A stretch of 64,000 nucleotides of DNA from the NCBI RefSeq assembly GCF_030719035.1, contig NZ_CP132203.1:3224001-3288000 (forward strand), read 5' to 3'. This document shows positions 34,934 to 45,154 of the stretch, in pieces. Each line of letters opens with the position of its first letter. Position 1 is the first letter of the stretch. Source of the stretch: Hahella sp. HNIBRBA332. Its GTDB lineage: Bacteria; Pseudomonadota; Gammaproteobacteria; Pseudomonadales; Oleiphilaceae. The translations under genes and the position numbers were made by a program. The notes under the pieces are model-generated. The model had not been told where the DNA came from. It saw only the letters and a program-made list of their open reading frames with translations, and did no database searches.

Positions 34934-37507
34934 ATGACGCTCAGACTCCGATCACTCCTCTGCTCCACGCTTTTTTTGCTACTTAACTGCATCGCTTCAC
35001 TCTCCCTCGCCGCCACTGCAGTAAGTGATACGTATATCATCGATTCAAACAAGGGACAGGAAAAACTCATTGTTACCTACAATGACGTCATTGAAATCAG
35101 CACAAGAGAAGCTATCGAAGCCGCTAAAATTACTAGCGTTTCCGCGCTAAGTGACAGTTCAGCTGGCGTAGTAGCTATTGACGGAGATGATAACCTTTCC
35201 GTTAATTTCAACCCCACTTTAGGATACTCAGGCGATGTAACGTTTACTTACATCCTGCAGGATATCCGTGGCACAAGTAGCACTATGGTCACGTTACACA
35301 TCAAAAGCGAGACAAGTAGCGTAGAAGCGGTGGATGATGATTACCTGGCAGGGAAAGAGCCCATAACAATCTTCCCCTTGGAAAATGATGTCAAACCCAG
35401 CGGAAACCCTACTAGTTTTACAATAGACTCTCCCACAATAGGAAATCTTACTCAGCTTAGCGGCATAAGTGGGCTATACAAATACACACCGCCCAGCGAT
35501 TTAACTGAAGAGACAACTATAAGTCTGTCCTACACTATCGCTTATGAAGGATTTGCAGAAAGCAGAGCTAATGTGTCAATTAAAATAAATCCTGATTCAG
35601 AGCCTTTAGCTGCAGGCGCCAAAGATGAGGAGCAAAAGCAGCTTGCAGGAGTGTTGCAAGCCGCCTGTGACGCCAACTCCGCCGGCATTGTCAGAGAGAC
35701 GGACCCCACCTTCCAGGCCACCTGTAACGCCCTCGCCGCACTAAGCGATTCAGAACGGTCAGATGCGCTTGAACAGATTCTGCTGCGCCAGATCGGCGCT
35801 CAAGCCGGCGCAATGAAGGAGGCTGCTGCGTCACAGGTAAAAAGCTTGGGCGACCGTCTCAGCAATCTACGCAACGGATCAACCGGTTTGAGCCTGGTAG
35901 GGCTGCGGACTGAAGTACAAGGCCAGAATTTCAGCGTCGGCAAGTTATTGGGCGTCACAGGGACCGGCGGGGCCGCTGGGGATGACGAGACTATGTTCGC
36001 CGACAATCGCCTGGGCGTGTTTTTAAGCGGCTCTTTGATTTTCGGCGACGCGGACGCCAACGGCGATCAGCGCGCTTATGAATATGACGCGCAACAACTG
36101 CTCGCCGGGGTCGACTACCGCTTCACCAACAAATTGATTCTCGGTATTTCCGCCGGATACACCACAACCGACAGCGAAGAAAACAACTCCGTCACCAAGC
36201 TGGAGACCGATACCTGGAACCTTGCCTTCTACGGCAACTACTATCCCCGGGACAACTGGTATTTTGACTGGATCGCCGGCTACGGCGGCGTCTCTATTGA
36301 CTCCACCCGGGCCGTCAATTTTCCTGGCGTCACTTCGACGTCTAAAGGCGATACCGATGGAGATCAATGGAACGCAGCCATGGGAACCGGCATCAATTAT
36401 CAGGTTCAGCAATGGCAGGTCGACGCCTTCCTCAATATCGAGTATCGCACTGTCAATGTGGACGCTTATAGCGAAAGCAACGACGCAGGCTTGGGCTTGG
36501 ATGTGATGGAATACTCTACGGATCTCATGACCGGCACCCTTGGCGCACGGGTCAGTCAAGCGTTGAGTTATGAGTTCGGCGTGCTGATTCCACAACTGGA
36601 GTTGGCGTTCGTCAACGAGTTGAAAAACGATCCGACCGAAATTGAAGCGCAATTATCCATATTCCCAGAAGCGGGTTCGTTCAAGCTACAAACCGAGGAA
36701 GCGGATAAAACTTACATGAATGCCGGTCTATCACTCACCGGCGTGTTCAAAAGCGGCACTTCCGCCTATGTTCGCTACGGAACCGACTTAGCCCGCGACA
36801 ATCTCTCCACCGATGTCTGGCAGGCAGGCGTGCGCATGGAGTTAGGCGGTCCACAAGCGGAAAGCGGCGTGTTCCACACTCTTGAAGGACAATCCATCGC
36901 CCCGGGCATTATGTTAGGCACCTTGGGCGCAGGCATCAGCGTCACTATTCCACTACACGACCTGAGCTGGAATATGCGCGGCATGGTCAACGGCTTCTCA
37001 CATTCCGTTGATCGCTCTCTGGACGACGTGGACTACGATATTGATATTGATCTGGAATCGTACGGCCTCATCATGGATTGGCATCCCTTCGAAGGCGGTT
37101 TCCGCGTCAGCGGCGGTTTATTTTCCAACCGCAATGAATTTACTGGCTCCGCCACCCCAACAGAGGACGTAGAACTGGGCGATTACACTTTCACACCAGA
37201 GCAGGTTGGCACCCTACATGCAAAAATCGATTATGATCACTCCATCTCCCCTTACTTCGGTATTGGATGGGGCAATGCTGTTAGGCCAAATAAAGGCTGG
37301 GGATTCAACGCCGATCTGGGCGTGATGTTCACTGACACCGCTCAAGCGCACCTGTCAGCGGACAGCCCCGCCGCAGACGCGAATCCAGCCCTCAAGGCGC
37401 AGCTAGAAACAGCTCTGGCGGAAGAAGAAGACAATATCAATAACGACGATCTGGATGGCGTCAAATATTGGCCGGTCATCGCAGTTGGCGTTTCGTATCA
37501 ATTCTAG
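34934..37507 (+). CDS. Outer-membrane protein with autotransporter barrel plus a second predicted barrel
   Basis: 857 aa. A signal peptide (about 1-27) is followed by two cadherin/Ig-like repeats (about 28-225) and a helical linker with two Cys (about 235-320). Residues about 350-637 look like an autotransporter beta-domain (LLAGVDYRFTNKLILGISAGY, YVRYGTDLARDN, AGVRMELGG). Unusually the chain then continues for 220 residues into another barrel-like domain (SYGLIMDWHPFEGGFRVSGGLFSN, YFGIGWG, FNADLGVMF) ending in VGVSYQF, a proper C-terminal Phe for the BAM complex. The passenger is short for an autotransporter. Confidence 0.75.
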   Translation: MTLRLRSLLCSTLFLLLNCIASLSLAATAVSDTYIIDSNKGQEKLIVTYNDVIEISTREAIEAAKITSVSALSDSSAGVVAIDGDDNLSVNFNPTLGYSGDVTFTYILQDIRGTSSTMVTLHIKSETSSVEAVDDDYLAGKEPITIFPLENDVKPSGNPTSFTIDSPTIGNLTQLSGISGLYKYTPPSDLTEETTISLSYTIAYEGFAESRANVSIKINPDSEPLAAGAKDEEQKQLAGVLQAACDANSAGIVRETDPTFQATCNALAALSDSERSDALEQILLRQIGAQAGAMKEAAASQVKSLGDRLSNLRNGSTGLSLVGLRTEVQGQNFSVGKLLGVTGTGGAAGDDETMFADNRLGVFLSGSLIFGDADANGDQRAYEYDAQQLLAGVDYRFTNKLILGISAGYTTTDSEENNSVTKLETDTWNLAFYGNYYPRDNWYFDWIAGYGGVSIDSTRAVNFPGVTSTSKGDTDGDQWNAAMGTGINYQVQQWQVDAFLNIEYRTVNVDAYSESNDAGLGLDVMEYSTDLMTGTLGARVSQALSYEFGVLIPQLELAFVNELKNDPTEIEAQLSIFPEAGSFKLQTEEADKTYMNAGLSLTGVFKSGTSAYVRYGTDLARDNLSTDVWQAGVRMELGGPQAESGVFHTLEGQSIAPGIMLGTLGAGISVTIPLHDLSWNMRGMVNGFSHSVDRSLDDVDYDIDIDLESYGLIMDWHPFEGGFRVSGGLFSNRNEFTGSATPTEDVELGDYTFTPEQVGTLHAKIDYDHSISPYFGIGWGNAVRPNKGWGFNADLGVMFTDTAQAHLSADSPAADANPALKAQLETALAEEEDNINNDDLDGVKYWPVIAVGVSYQF

Positions 37508-37582
37508 TCTGCGCCAGACCCCACACCGGCGACGCGCCCGCCTGCGCGCCGCCGCGTCAATGGGCAGGAGGCGGGCTCCTCC

Positions 37583-40297
37583 TTGACAAGTTCAGCCCCG
37601 CCAACTGAACTTTCCATAAGCATCAATGATCATTCGGCCGTCTCGGCGGCGGCCAGTAACGCATTACAAAGGATGGCGAACATCAGACCTCAATCCGGCA
37701 ACGCATTTTGGGCCTCCGTCGCCCCTCTGTTCAGACGCCGCCTACTTGCCGCCTGGGGTGTGTTGATCGCCAGTTTGGCCATGGTGGTTCTGGCCGCCAG
37801 CGTTATCCGCAACCAAGAACAACTCAGCGCCGAGCGACAGTTTCAACTTTATGTCGATGAGGTCTCCTCTCTGATCACGCAGCGCATGCGCGATCACGAG
37901 CAGATTCTGCTGGGCGGCGGCGCGCTGTTCAAAGCCAGCAACGAGGTAAAACGCGACGAGTGGCGCATATATATCGAAAGCCTCAACCTGAACAAAAACT
38001 ATCCCGGCATTCTCGGGGTCGGCTATTCCGTCGTCATCCCCAGGCACGAACTCGCCAAGCATATAGCAACCGTCAGAGCGGAAGGATTTCCCAACTATGT
38101 CGTCAAACCTGAAGGCGATCGGGAAATTTACTCCGCTATTATTTACTTAGAGCCTTTTCTGGGACGCAACCTGGCCGCATTCGGTTACGACATGATGTCC
38201 GAGGAAACCCGCGCCGCCGCCATGCGGCAAGCTGCGGCGTCAGCGGAGACCGCCCTGTCCGGCAAGGTCACGTTAGTGCAGGAGACCCATGGAAAAGTGC
38301 AATCCGGCTTTCTCATGTACGTGCCCATTTACGCCAAAGGCGTAATCCCGGAAACAGAACAGGCGCGCTGGCGCGCCCTGCAAGGCTTCGTATACAGCCC
38401 CTATCGTATCGACGACCTCATGGCCGGCATCCTTGGCCCGCGTCGACTACAGATATCATTTCGCATCTACGACAACAACACCATCAGTGACGAAACACTG
38501 ATGTTCGAAACTGAAGAAAACGACTTCCACACTGGTCTGCAAGAAATTAAAGGAACGCATTCTCCCCGCTATTCCGCCACACGCACTCTGACTTTTTATC
38601 AACATGACTGGACGGTGGTGTTTGAAAACACGCCTGCGTTCGAAGCCGACGCTATCACCCACCTGGATAAATTAGTGGTGGGACTCGGCGGCGTGGTCAG
38701 TCTATTGCTGACGCTACTGGTCTGGTTCCTGTCATTTCGGCGGGAGCAGGCCTTGGAGCTGGCCAAGCGAATGACGCAAACCATTCGCGACAACGAAACC
38801 CGCCTGCGTCAGAGCGAAGAGCGCTACCAGTTGGCGGTGCGTGGGTCCAATGATGGGATCTGGGACTGGAACCTGGAAACCGGCCACATGTATTACGCGC
38901 CACGCTTTCAGGCCCTGCTCGGTTATGAGGAAGGCAGCTTCAGCAACACCTTTACTGAGTTTGAGCAGAAAATTCATCCCCAAGACAAAAACCCGGTCCT
39001 GCAGGCCATCAAGGCGCACCTCGAGACCGAGTCGCCCTACGACATTATGCATCGGCTGCTGACCCGCTCTGGCGAATGGCGCTGGTTCCGTTCTCGGGGC
39101 GCCGCCATTCGCAACAATGAGAATGTCGCCATCAGAATGGCCGGCTCGATCTCCGATATCCACCAGCAAAAAATGGCGGAAGCGGAGGCGGAAGAGCATG
39201 CGCAACATACCCAGGCAATTCTCAACAACATCAACGACGGCATCATCACCGTTGATGAAATTGGCTTTATCGCTTCCTTCAATCGGGCGGCGGAGCGCAT
39301 TTTCCACTACAACGCGGACTCCGTCATCGGCTACAACCTTAAACGATTATTCGCCAACTATTCCGACGATGACGCTTCAGAAACCATGTCGGACTATCTT
39401 TCCGCCTCCATACGCAGCGACGCCAGCGGCGAGGAGCATGAAATTGAAGGCGTACGCCAGAACGGCGAGCGTTTTCCCGTGGGGATATCTGTGTCGGAAG
39501 TACACCGCAGATCAGAGCGTTTATTTATAGTGGTGGTGCGGGACATTACCGAGCGCAAACGCATCGATCGCATGAAAAATGAGTTTATTTCCACAGTCAG
39601 CCATGAACTGCGCACCCCACTGACCTCCATCACTGGGGCGCTCAGTCTATTGTTGAATGGCGCTGTGGGCCAGCCATCGGAAGAACTCTCCCGCTTTCTG
39701 CAAATCGCCTATAAAAACAGCCAGCGACTCGCCCTGCTGATTAATGACCTATTGGATATGGAAAAGATCACCGCGGGAGGCGTGAAGTACAGCTTTTCCG
39801 TCGAACCCATTATGCCATTGGTGGAGCAATCCATTGATACTAACCGGGTATATGGCCAACAGCATGAGGTAGAGTACCGGATCACCCATCGTGAAGACGG
39901 GTGTCTCGTAAATGCTGACCCATTGAGGTTCCAACAAATACTGGCCAACTTTCTCTCCAACGCCGCCAAATTCTCCCCCCAAGGCTCCACCGTGGACATA
40001 TCTGTGCAACGCCGGGAGAACTATGTGCGCATCTCCGTCACAGACCGCGGCCCAGGTATTCCACCAGAGTTTTATACGCGTATATTCAAGAAGTTTTCCC
40101 AGGCGGATTCATCCGATCGCCGCCAGAAGGGCGGCACCGGGTTGGGCTTATTCATCTCCAGAGAACTGGCCAAAGGCATGCATGGACATATTGATTTCGA
40201 GTCTGAAGTAGGCAAAGGCGCGACCTTTTATGTAGAACTCCCCGTGGCGTCAGGCTCGCTCCAGGATGCAATCGCATCAGAACCGGAAGAGGCCTGA
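37583..40297 (+). CDS. CHASE-PAS-PAS sensor histidine kinase
   Basis: 904 aa from TTG 37583, which has AGGAGG upstream; the first in-frame ATG is at 37673 without a good site. Transmembrane helix 1 at about 53-75, periplasmic CHASE domain (about 80-350), helix 2 at about 361-383, PAS/PAC domains at about 415-530 and 540-655, HisKA with SHELRTP (His674), and HATPase (NFLSNAAKFSP, DRGPGI, GLGLFI). CHASE domains sense small extracellular ligands. It ends 1 base from the convergent kinase gene, and no response regulator adjoins. Confidence 0.9.
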   Translation: MTSSAPPTELSISINDHSAVSAAASNALQRMANIRPQSGNAFWASVAPLFRRRLLAAWGVLIASLAMVVLAASVIRNQEQLSAERQFQLYVDEVSSLITQRMRDHEQILLGGGALFKASNEVKRDEWRIYIESLNLNKNYPGILGVGYSVVIPRHELAKHIATVRAEGFPNYVVKPEGDREIYSAIIYLEPFLGRNLAAFGYDMMSEETRAAAMRQAAASAETALSGKVTLVQETHGKVQSGFLMYVPIYAKGVIPETEQARWRALQGFVYSPYRIDDLMAGILGPRRLQISFRIYDNNTISDETLMFETEENDFHTGLQEIKGTHSPRYSATRTLTFYQHDWTVVFENTPAFEADAITHLDKLVVGLGGVVSLLLTLLVWFLSFRREQALELAKRMTQTIRDNETRLRQSEERYQLAVRGSNDGIWDWNLETGHMYYAPRFQALLGYEEGSFSNTFTEFEQKIHPQDKNPVLQAIKAHLETESPYDIMHRLLTRSGEWRWFRSRGAAIRNNENVAIRMAGSISDIHQQKMAEAEAEEHAQHTQAILNNINDGIITVDEIGFIASFNRAAERIFHYNADSVIGYNLKRLFANYSDDDASETMSDYLSASIRSDASGEEHEIEGVRQNGERFPVGISVSEVHRRSERLFIVVVRDITERKRIDRMKNEFISTVSHELRTPLTSITGALSLLLNGAVGQPSEELSRFLQIAYKNSQRLALLINDLLDMEKITAGGVKYSFSVEPIMPLVEQSIDTNRVYGQQHEVEYRITHREDGCLVNADPLRFQQILANFLSNAAKFSPQGSTVDISVQRRENYVRISVTDRGPGIPPEFYTRIFKKFSQADSSDRRQKGGTGLGLFISRELAKGMHGHIDFESEVGKGATFYVELPVASGSLQDAIASEPEEA

Positions 40298-40298
40298 T

Positions 40299-41798
40299 CT
40301 ACTTTTTCAGCTGCGCCGCCAGTTTCGACAATTGCTCGGAACTGGGGAACAACTGGCTGCCCGTAGTAGCTTCCGCCTGCGCCATTTGCAGTTCGCCTTG
40401 ATCCCGCAACTCGTCTATGCGAGACACCAAATCGTGCTCCAGAGTCTTCAGCCCTTCTTGCGCCACTTGGTTAGTGGGATCAATTTCGAGCACAATCTTG
40501 TACGCGTCATAGGCGCTGGAGCCGGAAGGCGTCACCAACCTTCCCTGTAATCGATGGACTTTGGCGACTTTGAGCAGCCGGTCAATTTTGGCGGAGACTT
40601 CCGGATTCAGACTCTGCACCTCGGCGCTGGCAGGGCGCACAGGGTTGTCAGCGCCTGCAGTTGACGCATTTTGAGATGTCGAGCCGTTTTGGTCGCCATC
40701 AGGAGTCGACGCGTTACCGCTATTTCCATTGTTATCAGCATGCGCCTGAACGCCATTGCCGGACTGGTTGGGAGTCGTTGCCGTCCCATTAACAGTACGC
40801 GGCGTCAACTTGGTAGTCTCGACGGGAGGGGTTACTCCGTTCTGTCCCACGGAAGGCATCAAAACGTACAATAGCCCTGCCGCCGCCACCGCCAGCAAAC
40901 CGCCAGCGCCCGCAAACATGGGGCCCTTTATGTTGCTGCTTTTCTTACCTTCAGCCGCCTGCAGCAACGCCTGAATAAACTCTTCCGCAGACTGGTAACG
41001 TTTCTCTGGACTCTTCTCCAGGGCTTTTACGACAACCGCGTCATAATGCTTGGATAAAGTCGGTATCAACATTGAGGGCAGTTCGGGTCTGGCGTGCAAA
41101 ATCTTCTGCATGATCGCCGTCGGCGAGTTGGCGTTAAAGCAATGCTCATTGGTCAACAGCTGATAAAAAATAATGCCTGCTGCGAACAAGTCCGAACGCG
41201 CGTCTACTGGCAACCCCTGGCACTGCTCAGGAGACATGTACCTGGGAGAACCGATGATGGTTCCCACCCGGGTCAGCTCGGATGATTCCAGCTTAGCGAC
41301 GCCAAAGTCAGCGATTTTCGCTACACCATTCTTGGTGATGAAAATGTTGGCGGGCTTCAAGTCCCGGTGAATGATTCCATGCTCATGGATATGTCCAAGT
41401 CCTGAAAGCACATCCGTCATGATTTTCAGAGTCTTGTCGATGGGAAAGCGCTGACCGTCATCGAGCGAGCTTTTCAGCTCATAACCCTCTACATACTCCA
41501 TGACGAAAAATGGCGCGCCATCCTGATCGCCAGCGTCAAATACATTAATCACATTAGGGTGGGATATCTTGCCCGCCGCTCGCATCTCGTTACGAAAACG
41601 TTCGCGAAATTCACCGGTCACATCTGCGCCCAACAACTCCGGCAGCAAGACCTTGACGGCGACGATGCGTTCAAAGTCAGGGTCAAAACACTGATACACC
41701 ACTCCCATGGCGCCGCGCCCCAATTCGCGCTGCACCTTGTACTTGCCGAAATACTGAGAGTCCATTGAGGCGGGATCGAAAATTTGCGTATCAGACAT
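40299..41798 (-). CDS. Membrane Ser/Thr protein kinase next to the T6SS locus
   Basis: 499 aa. Hanks-type kinase domain (about 20-285): glycine loop GRGAMGVVY, VAVK (Lys49), catalytic HRDLKPANIF and IADFGVAK, all intact. A transmembrane helix (GLLAVAAAGLLYVLM, about 299-313) is followed by a Pro/Asn/Thr-rich linker and a helical C-terminal domain with a TPR-like pattern outside the membrane. Placement beside type VI genes suggests a PpkA-like threonine-phosphorylation control of the system; this is inference, since no phosphatase (PppA) or Fha protein is in view. Confidence 0.88.
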   Translation of the reverse strand: MSDTQIFDPASMDSQYFGKYKVQRELGRGAMGVVYQCFDPDFERIVAVKVLLPELLGADVTGEFRERFRNEMRAAGKISHPNVINVFDAGDQDGAPFFVMEYVEGYELKSSLDDGQRFPIDKTLKIMTDVLSGLGHIHEHGIIHRDLKPANIFITKNGVAKIADFGVAKLESSELTRVGTIIGSPRYMSPEQCQGLPVDARSDLFAAGIIFYQLLTNEHCFNANSPTAIMQKILHARPELPSMLIPTLSKHYDAVVVKALEKSPEKRYQSAEEFIQALLQAAEGKKSSNIKGPMFAGAGGLLAVAAAGLLYVLMPSVGQNGVTPPVETTKLTPRTVNGTATTPNQSGNGVQAHADNNGNSGNASTPDGDQNGSTSQNASTAGADNPVRPASAEVQSLNPEVSAKIDRLLKVAKVHRLQGRLVTPSGSSAYDAYKIVLEIDPTNQVAQEGLKTLEHDLVSRIDELRDQGELQMAQAEATTGSQLFPSSEQLSKLAAQLKK

Positions 41799-42040
41799 CG
41801 TTCAATTACTGTCCAGCGCTATCAATTAATTCAAAGGGTTAAGTCCGCTTATCCAAGCACTTCGCCTGCTCGCGCAAACGGTATATGGGAAGCGCTATTA
41901 ATATAACTATAGCGTCAAAACCCGAAGAGCTTAGAGTAAACCGGGAAATCGTCAGTGGAAAAATAATAACGTCTTACTGTCAGTTTCATCCAGCAAATTA
42001 ATGCTCTACGAAAAAAGTGACGCTTGTGACGGGTCAGGGA

Positions 42041-42070
42041 AATAAAAAGGGGCGGAAGAAATCCGCCCCG
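42041..42070 (-). terminator. Rho-independent terminator of the caspase-like gene
   Basis: 8-base GC arms (42049-42056 and 42062-42069) followed on the minus strand by TTTTTATTT, 17 bases after the stop codon. It separates the caspase-like gene from the kinase gene downstream. Confidence 0.85.
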
Positions 42071-42086
42071 GAGAGAATTAGGCCAA

Positions 42087-43994
42087 TTAGATGGATTTCG
42101 CTTTTACGAAGAAGAACTCACCTGCTTCATGGCCTGCGTATTTGATCGCGCCATAATCTGGAATCTGATCAATGCCGAATTGCTGTGAGCGCTTACGCAC
42201 ATCGCCAAGCACAGAGATAAACAAGCGGTTGCCGTCCATCAAGCCGTTATTGCTGTTCAGCGCTTCGATAAACGCCCGCGCAAACACGGAGTGATCGCCG
42301 CCGCCGCTATCCAATACCGGACGCACGCCTCCCGATGTCAGCACCGTGCGAGCTTTGATGTCGACCATCAACTCCAGCCACTCTTTTTGCAGCTCGTTTT
42401 CCGCCACTGCGCTCTGGCGCGCCACCGACGCAGTGGACAAAGTGCCCGCGTAACAAGAGTCCGCCACCACCATCACATGCTTGGCCTTGAAAGTATTCAA
42501 CTGGTCGGAAATCGATACATTGGACAACCAGTTCGCCGTATTGCCCGGCTCCGCATCCACCGGCAACCAGTAGCCGCGATCATTCTGCGCGTCCAACTCG
42601 CCATGACCTGCATAATAGATCAGCAGGTTGTCATGTTCAGTCAACTTTTCGCGCATTTCGTTCAGCGCGGACAGCAACTCATAGCGCGTAGCGTTGAGCA
42701 GCAGTTTAGTGTTGAAGCCGTATTGCTTACTCAACATTTCTGCAATGGTGCGGGCGTCTTTTTCTGGCGTTTCCAGATCCGTGTAGTAAGCATAATCGCG
42801 ATTGCCGATCACCAGCGCGTAATAGCGGCCAAAGCTGATGCCATCGAATTTGGGCGACTGCGAGCTGGCGTCAAATTCAATTTTCTGAGTACGGGACTGA
42901 TTCGCCGCCTGATCAAGGAACATGGAGAACCCAAAGCCGACGCGCTGGTCCACTTTATCGGTTGCGTTCATGGCGACGTCTGTTTTACGCCCCTGCACCG
43001 GCACCTTGATGAAGAATAAGTTGAATTCATCCACATCGACTCTCTTGCCGTTCACCGTGAACGACTTCAAACCTGCAGGAGACTCCACTTTACCGATAAT
43101 TTCCTTCTCACTCACCGCGTTGCGCAGCAGGACCGTGGGGCCACTGCGAGTCAACGAAATGGGGGGATCCAGGATTTGGATAGAAGGTGGAGCTAAAGCA
43201 GGGTCCAAGCTAGCGACTTCAAGCGTCGCTGGTTTAGCGGCCTGATTAGCTTTGTCACGCTGCTGCTGGGCCAACTGTTCCGCCCTCGCCTTTTCAGCAG
43301 CGCGACGTCTCTCTTCTTCGGTTTGCGCCTTGTATTGCTCCAGTTTGTTTACTTCGCCTTGTAGATTGGACAGTTCTTTCTGCAGGGCTTCATTCGCAAC
43401 AATGGTGGATGCATATTGCAGATTATCGCTGTCCAGGCCTGAGGCGCGACGATACCAGTTCAACGCCATAACTGGGTCTTTATTAACCCCAAGCCCTTTC
43501 TCATAGAGGTTGCCAAGGTTGATCTGAGCTCGTGTGAAATTCTGGTCCGCGGCGCGACGATACCAAATCGCCGCCACTTCATAGTCCGGCGCCAGGCCCA
43601 GACCTTTTTCATATATCTCGCCGACGTATGTCTGCGCCTCGGCATCACCAGACTTGGCCTGTTCAAGCCATACTTTCAAGGCAGTGGAGTAATCGGCTCT
43701 ATCAAAAGCAGTGAATTCGCCCCCTCGGATAGCGCAGTCGGAGGCAGTCGTCTTGATCGGACGACGGGCGGTCAAAAAGCGGGCGTTGGCCCCTAACTGG
43801 CGAATCTGTCCTGGCAGCAAACAATCCACCACCATCAATTTGTCCGCCTCCGTTCCCTGATCGCCGGCCTTATCCACCGGCTGACTGCTGCACGCAGCCA
43901 AGGCGCCCGCCGCGACCATGGCAGGCAGGCCCCATCGGGTACGCTTTTTCAATGACCTGTGCTGTTTACTGCTCATACCTTGTCTGCGTGTCAT
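42087..43994 (-). CDS. Caspase-like (peptidase C14) lipoprotein with Sel1 repeats
   Basis: 635 aa (629 if the ATG at 43976 is used). A lipoprotein signal ends LAACSS. Residues about 95-200 hold Sel1-type repeats (AEAQTYVGEIYEKGLGLAPDYEVAAIWYRRAA and the following copy), then a coiled coil (about 208-250), an Ig-like beta region, and a caspase domain (about 400-620). The catalytic dyad is intact: His464 in YYAGHGELD and Cys514 in VADSCYAGT. It would be a periplasmic or outer-membrane-attached orthocaspase-type protease. It lies in the regulatory arm of the type VI locus; targets are unknown. Confidence 0.85.
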   Translation of the reverse strand: MTRRQGMSSKQHRSLKKRTRWGLPAMVAAGALAACSSQPVDKAGDQGTEADKLMVVDCLLPGQIRQLGANARFLTARRPIKTTASDCAIRGGEFTAFDRADYSTALKVWLEQAKSGDAEAQTYVGEIYEKGLGLAPDYEVAAIWYRRAADQNFTRAQINLGNLYEKGLGVNKDPVMALNWYRRASGLDSDNLQYASTIVANEALQKELSNLQGEVNKLEQYKAQTEEERRRAAEKARAEQLAQQQRDKANQAAKPATLEVASLDPALAPPSIQILDPPISLTRSGPTVLLRNAVSEKEIIGKVESPAGLKSFTVNGKRVDVDEFNLFFIKVPVQGRKTDVAMNATDKVDQRVGFGFSMFLDQAANQSRTQKIEFDASSQSPKFDGISFGRYYALVIGNRDYAYYTDLETPEKDARTIAEMLSKQYGFNTKLLLNATRYELLSALNEMREKLTEHDNLLIYYAGHGELDAQNDRGYWLPVDAEPGNTANWLSNVSISDQLNTFKAKHVMVVADSCYAGTLSTASVARQSAVAENELQKEWLELMVDIKARTVLTSGGVRPVLDSGGGDHSVFARAFIEALNSNNGLMDGNRLFISVLGDVRKRSQQFGIDQIPDYGAIKYAGHEAGEFFFVKAKSI

Positions 43995-44203
43995 AATTCA
44001 TCTCACTTTTATCTACGCTGCTATACTGCCCCGGCGTCATCACAAACAACAACGCCTCCTGCTTATCCGAACAGGCAACAGATAAAGCGACGTTCTCGCC
44101 CAAAACCCTGAACGCCGAAGCCCGGCCTTCGCTCGTGACAAAAAATAATTTTTTACAAATAAAGTATTGATCGCATCCAGCGCCCGCGCAACGCGATTAT
44201 TGT

Positions 44204-45154
44204 TTATCTTTGTCGGCTTATAGTTGCTTTTAGCTGCGAAATAGCGTCATTAATCTGTGGCCAATAAAGCCGCCAATCGCCATGATTCGTGGCAGGCCCC
44301 AGCTGAAAAGTCGCTTGCTGCCGCGCCGCTTCCCTTTCTATCCATCCCGGTTTCACGACTTCATCTCCACTGGCGGCCCAATGCCATTGCCTGACATCAC
44401 GACTAAGAGGCGGCAAAGCAGCCGGGTCGAGTGATCCCGCCAACTTGGAAAAGTCGTGCCCTGACGTCCACGCCGTGACGTTTAAGTTCCCAGACAGCGT
44501 CATCACCGCGGCAGCATTACTCATCCGCGCCGCCAGCAGCATCGCCAGCGTCCCGCCGCCGCTATGCCCGAGCAATAGTAATCGGCGATCGCCCGCCTTC
44601 ATTCGCAGAACCCGCGCCATCGCCGTCACAATTTCTTCACTGTAACGACCGTGTGTATACCAATAAGCGAAGCAAGGCTGTGTTTCCGGCGGGCCTTCCC
44701 TATCCCAGGGGGTAGGCGGAACGCGACTTGATTTAGCGCCGAAATAACAAGGTCTCCCCAAATACAATGCTTCACCCGGCCATTGTCGATACCAGTCAAA
44801 CATCAGGGGATCTGGAGATGTTGGATCGGAGGAGATGCGCCAAGGACGACTCCAGGGCAGGCCGTCTCCCTCAATCACGACAATCAAGGGCGCTTGCGAG
44901 TCGAGCGCATCGAGCATACTGTGCGCATCCATCGCCGTTCCATTCTTGTACGCCAGCCACATATTAAAGTCGTCAGCACTGACATAATCCGCCACTCCCT
45001 CCTCCACCTCCGGCGGAGTGGAGAGCCCTACGCACCCAGTAACAAAAATACACAATGACGCCATTAGTAAGATAATGAATTTACCGCGTTTTTCTCCCTT
45101 GTTCCGACAATATGGAGTTCGCCGAGCCAAACTATAAACACCTGCTTTTTGCAA
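44204..45154 (-). CDS. Alpha/beta-hydrolase lipoprotein
   Basis: 316 aa from TTG 45154, the only start that leaves room for the basic n-region before the hydrophobic stretch and lipobox FVTGC. The fold is an alpha/beta hydrolase: strand LIVVIEGDG, nucleophile elbow GHSGGG, and a late NHGDWR histidine. Secreted and lipid-anchored. Esterase-like activity is expected but the substrate is unknown. It lies upstream of the caspase-like gene on the same strand with a 209-base gap. Confidence 0.75.
   Translation of the reverse strand: MQKAGVYSLARRTPYCRNKGEKRGKFIILLMASLCIFVTGCVGLSTPPEVEEGVADYVSADDFNMWLAYKNGTAMDAHSMLDALDSQAPLIVVIEGDGLPWSRPWRISSDPTSPDPLMFDWYRQWPGEALYLGRPCYFGAKSSRVPPTPWDREGPPETQPCFAYWYTHGRYSEEIVTAMARVLRMKAGDRRLLLLGHSGGGTLAMLLAARMSNAAAVMTLSGNLNVTAWTSGHDFSKLAGSLDPAALPPLSRDVRQWHWAASGDEVVKPGWIEREAARQQATFQLGPATNHGDWRLYWPQINDAISQLKATISRQR

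Noticed and set aside
42291..43019. 242-aa plus-strand frame opposite the caspase-like gene
   Set aside because: Antisense of a well-supported catalytic domain; composition (His/Gln/Arg) is typical of a shadow frame.
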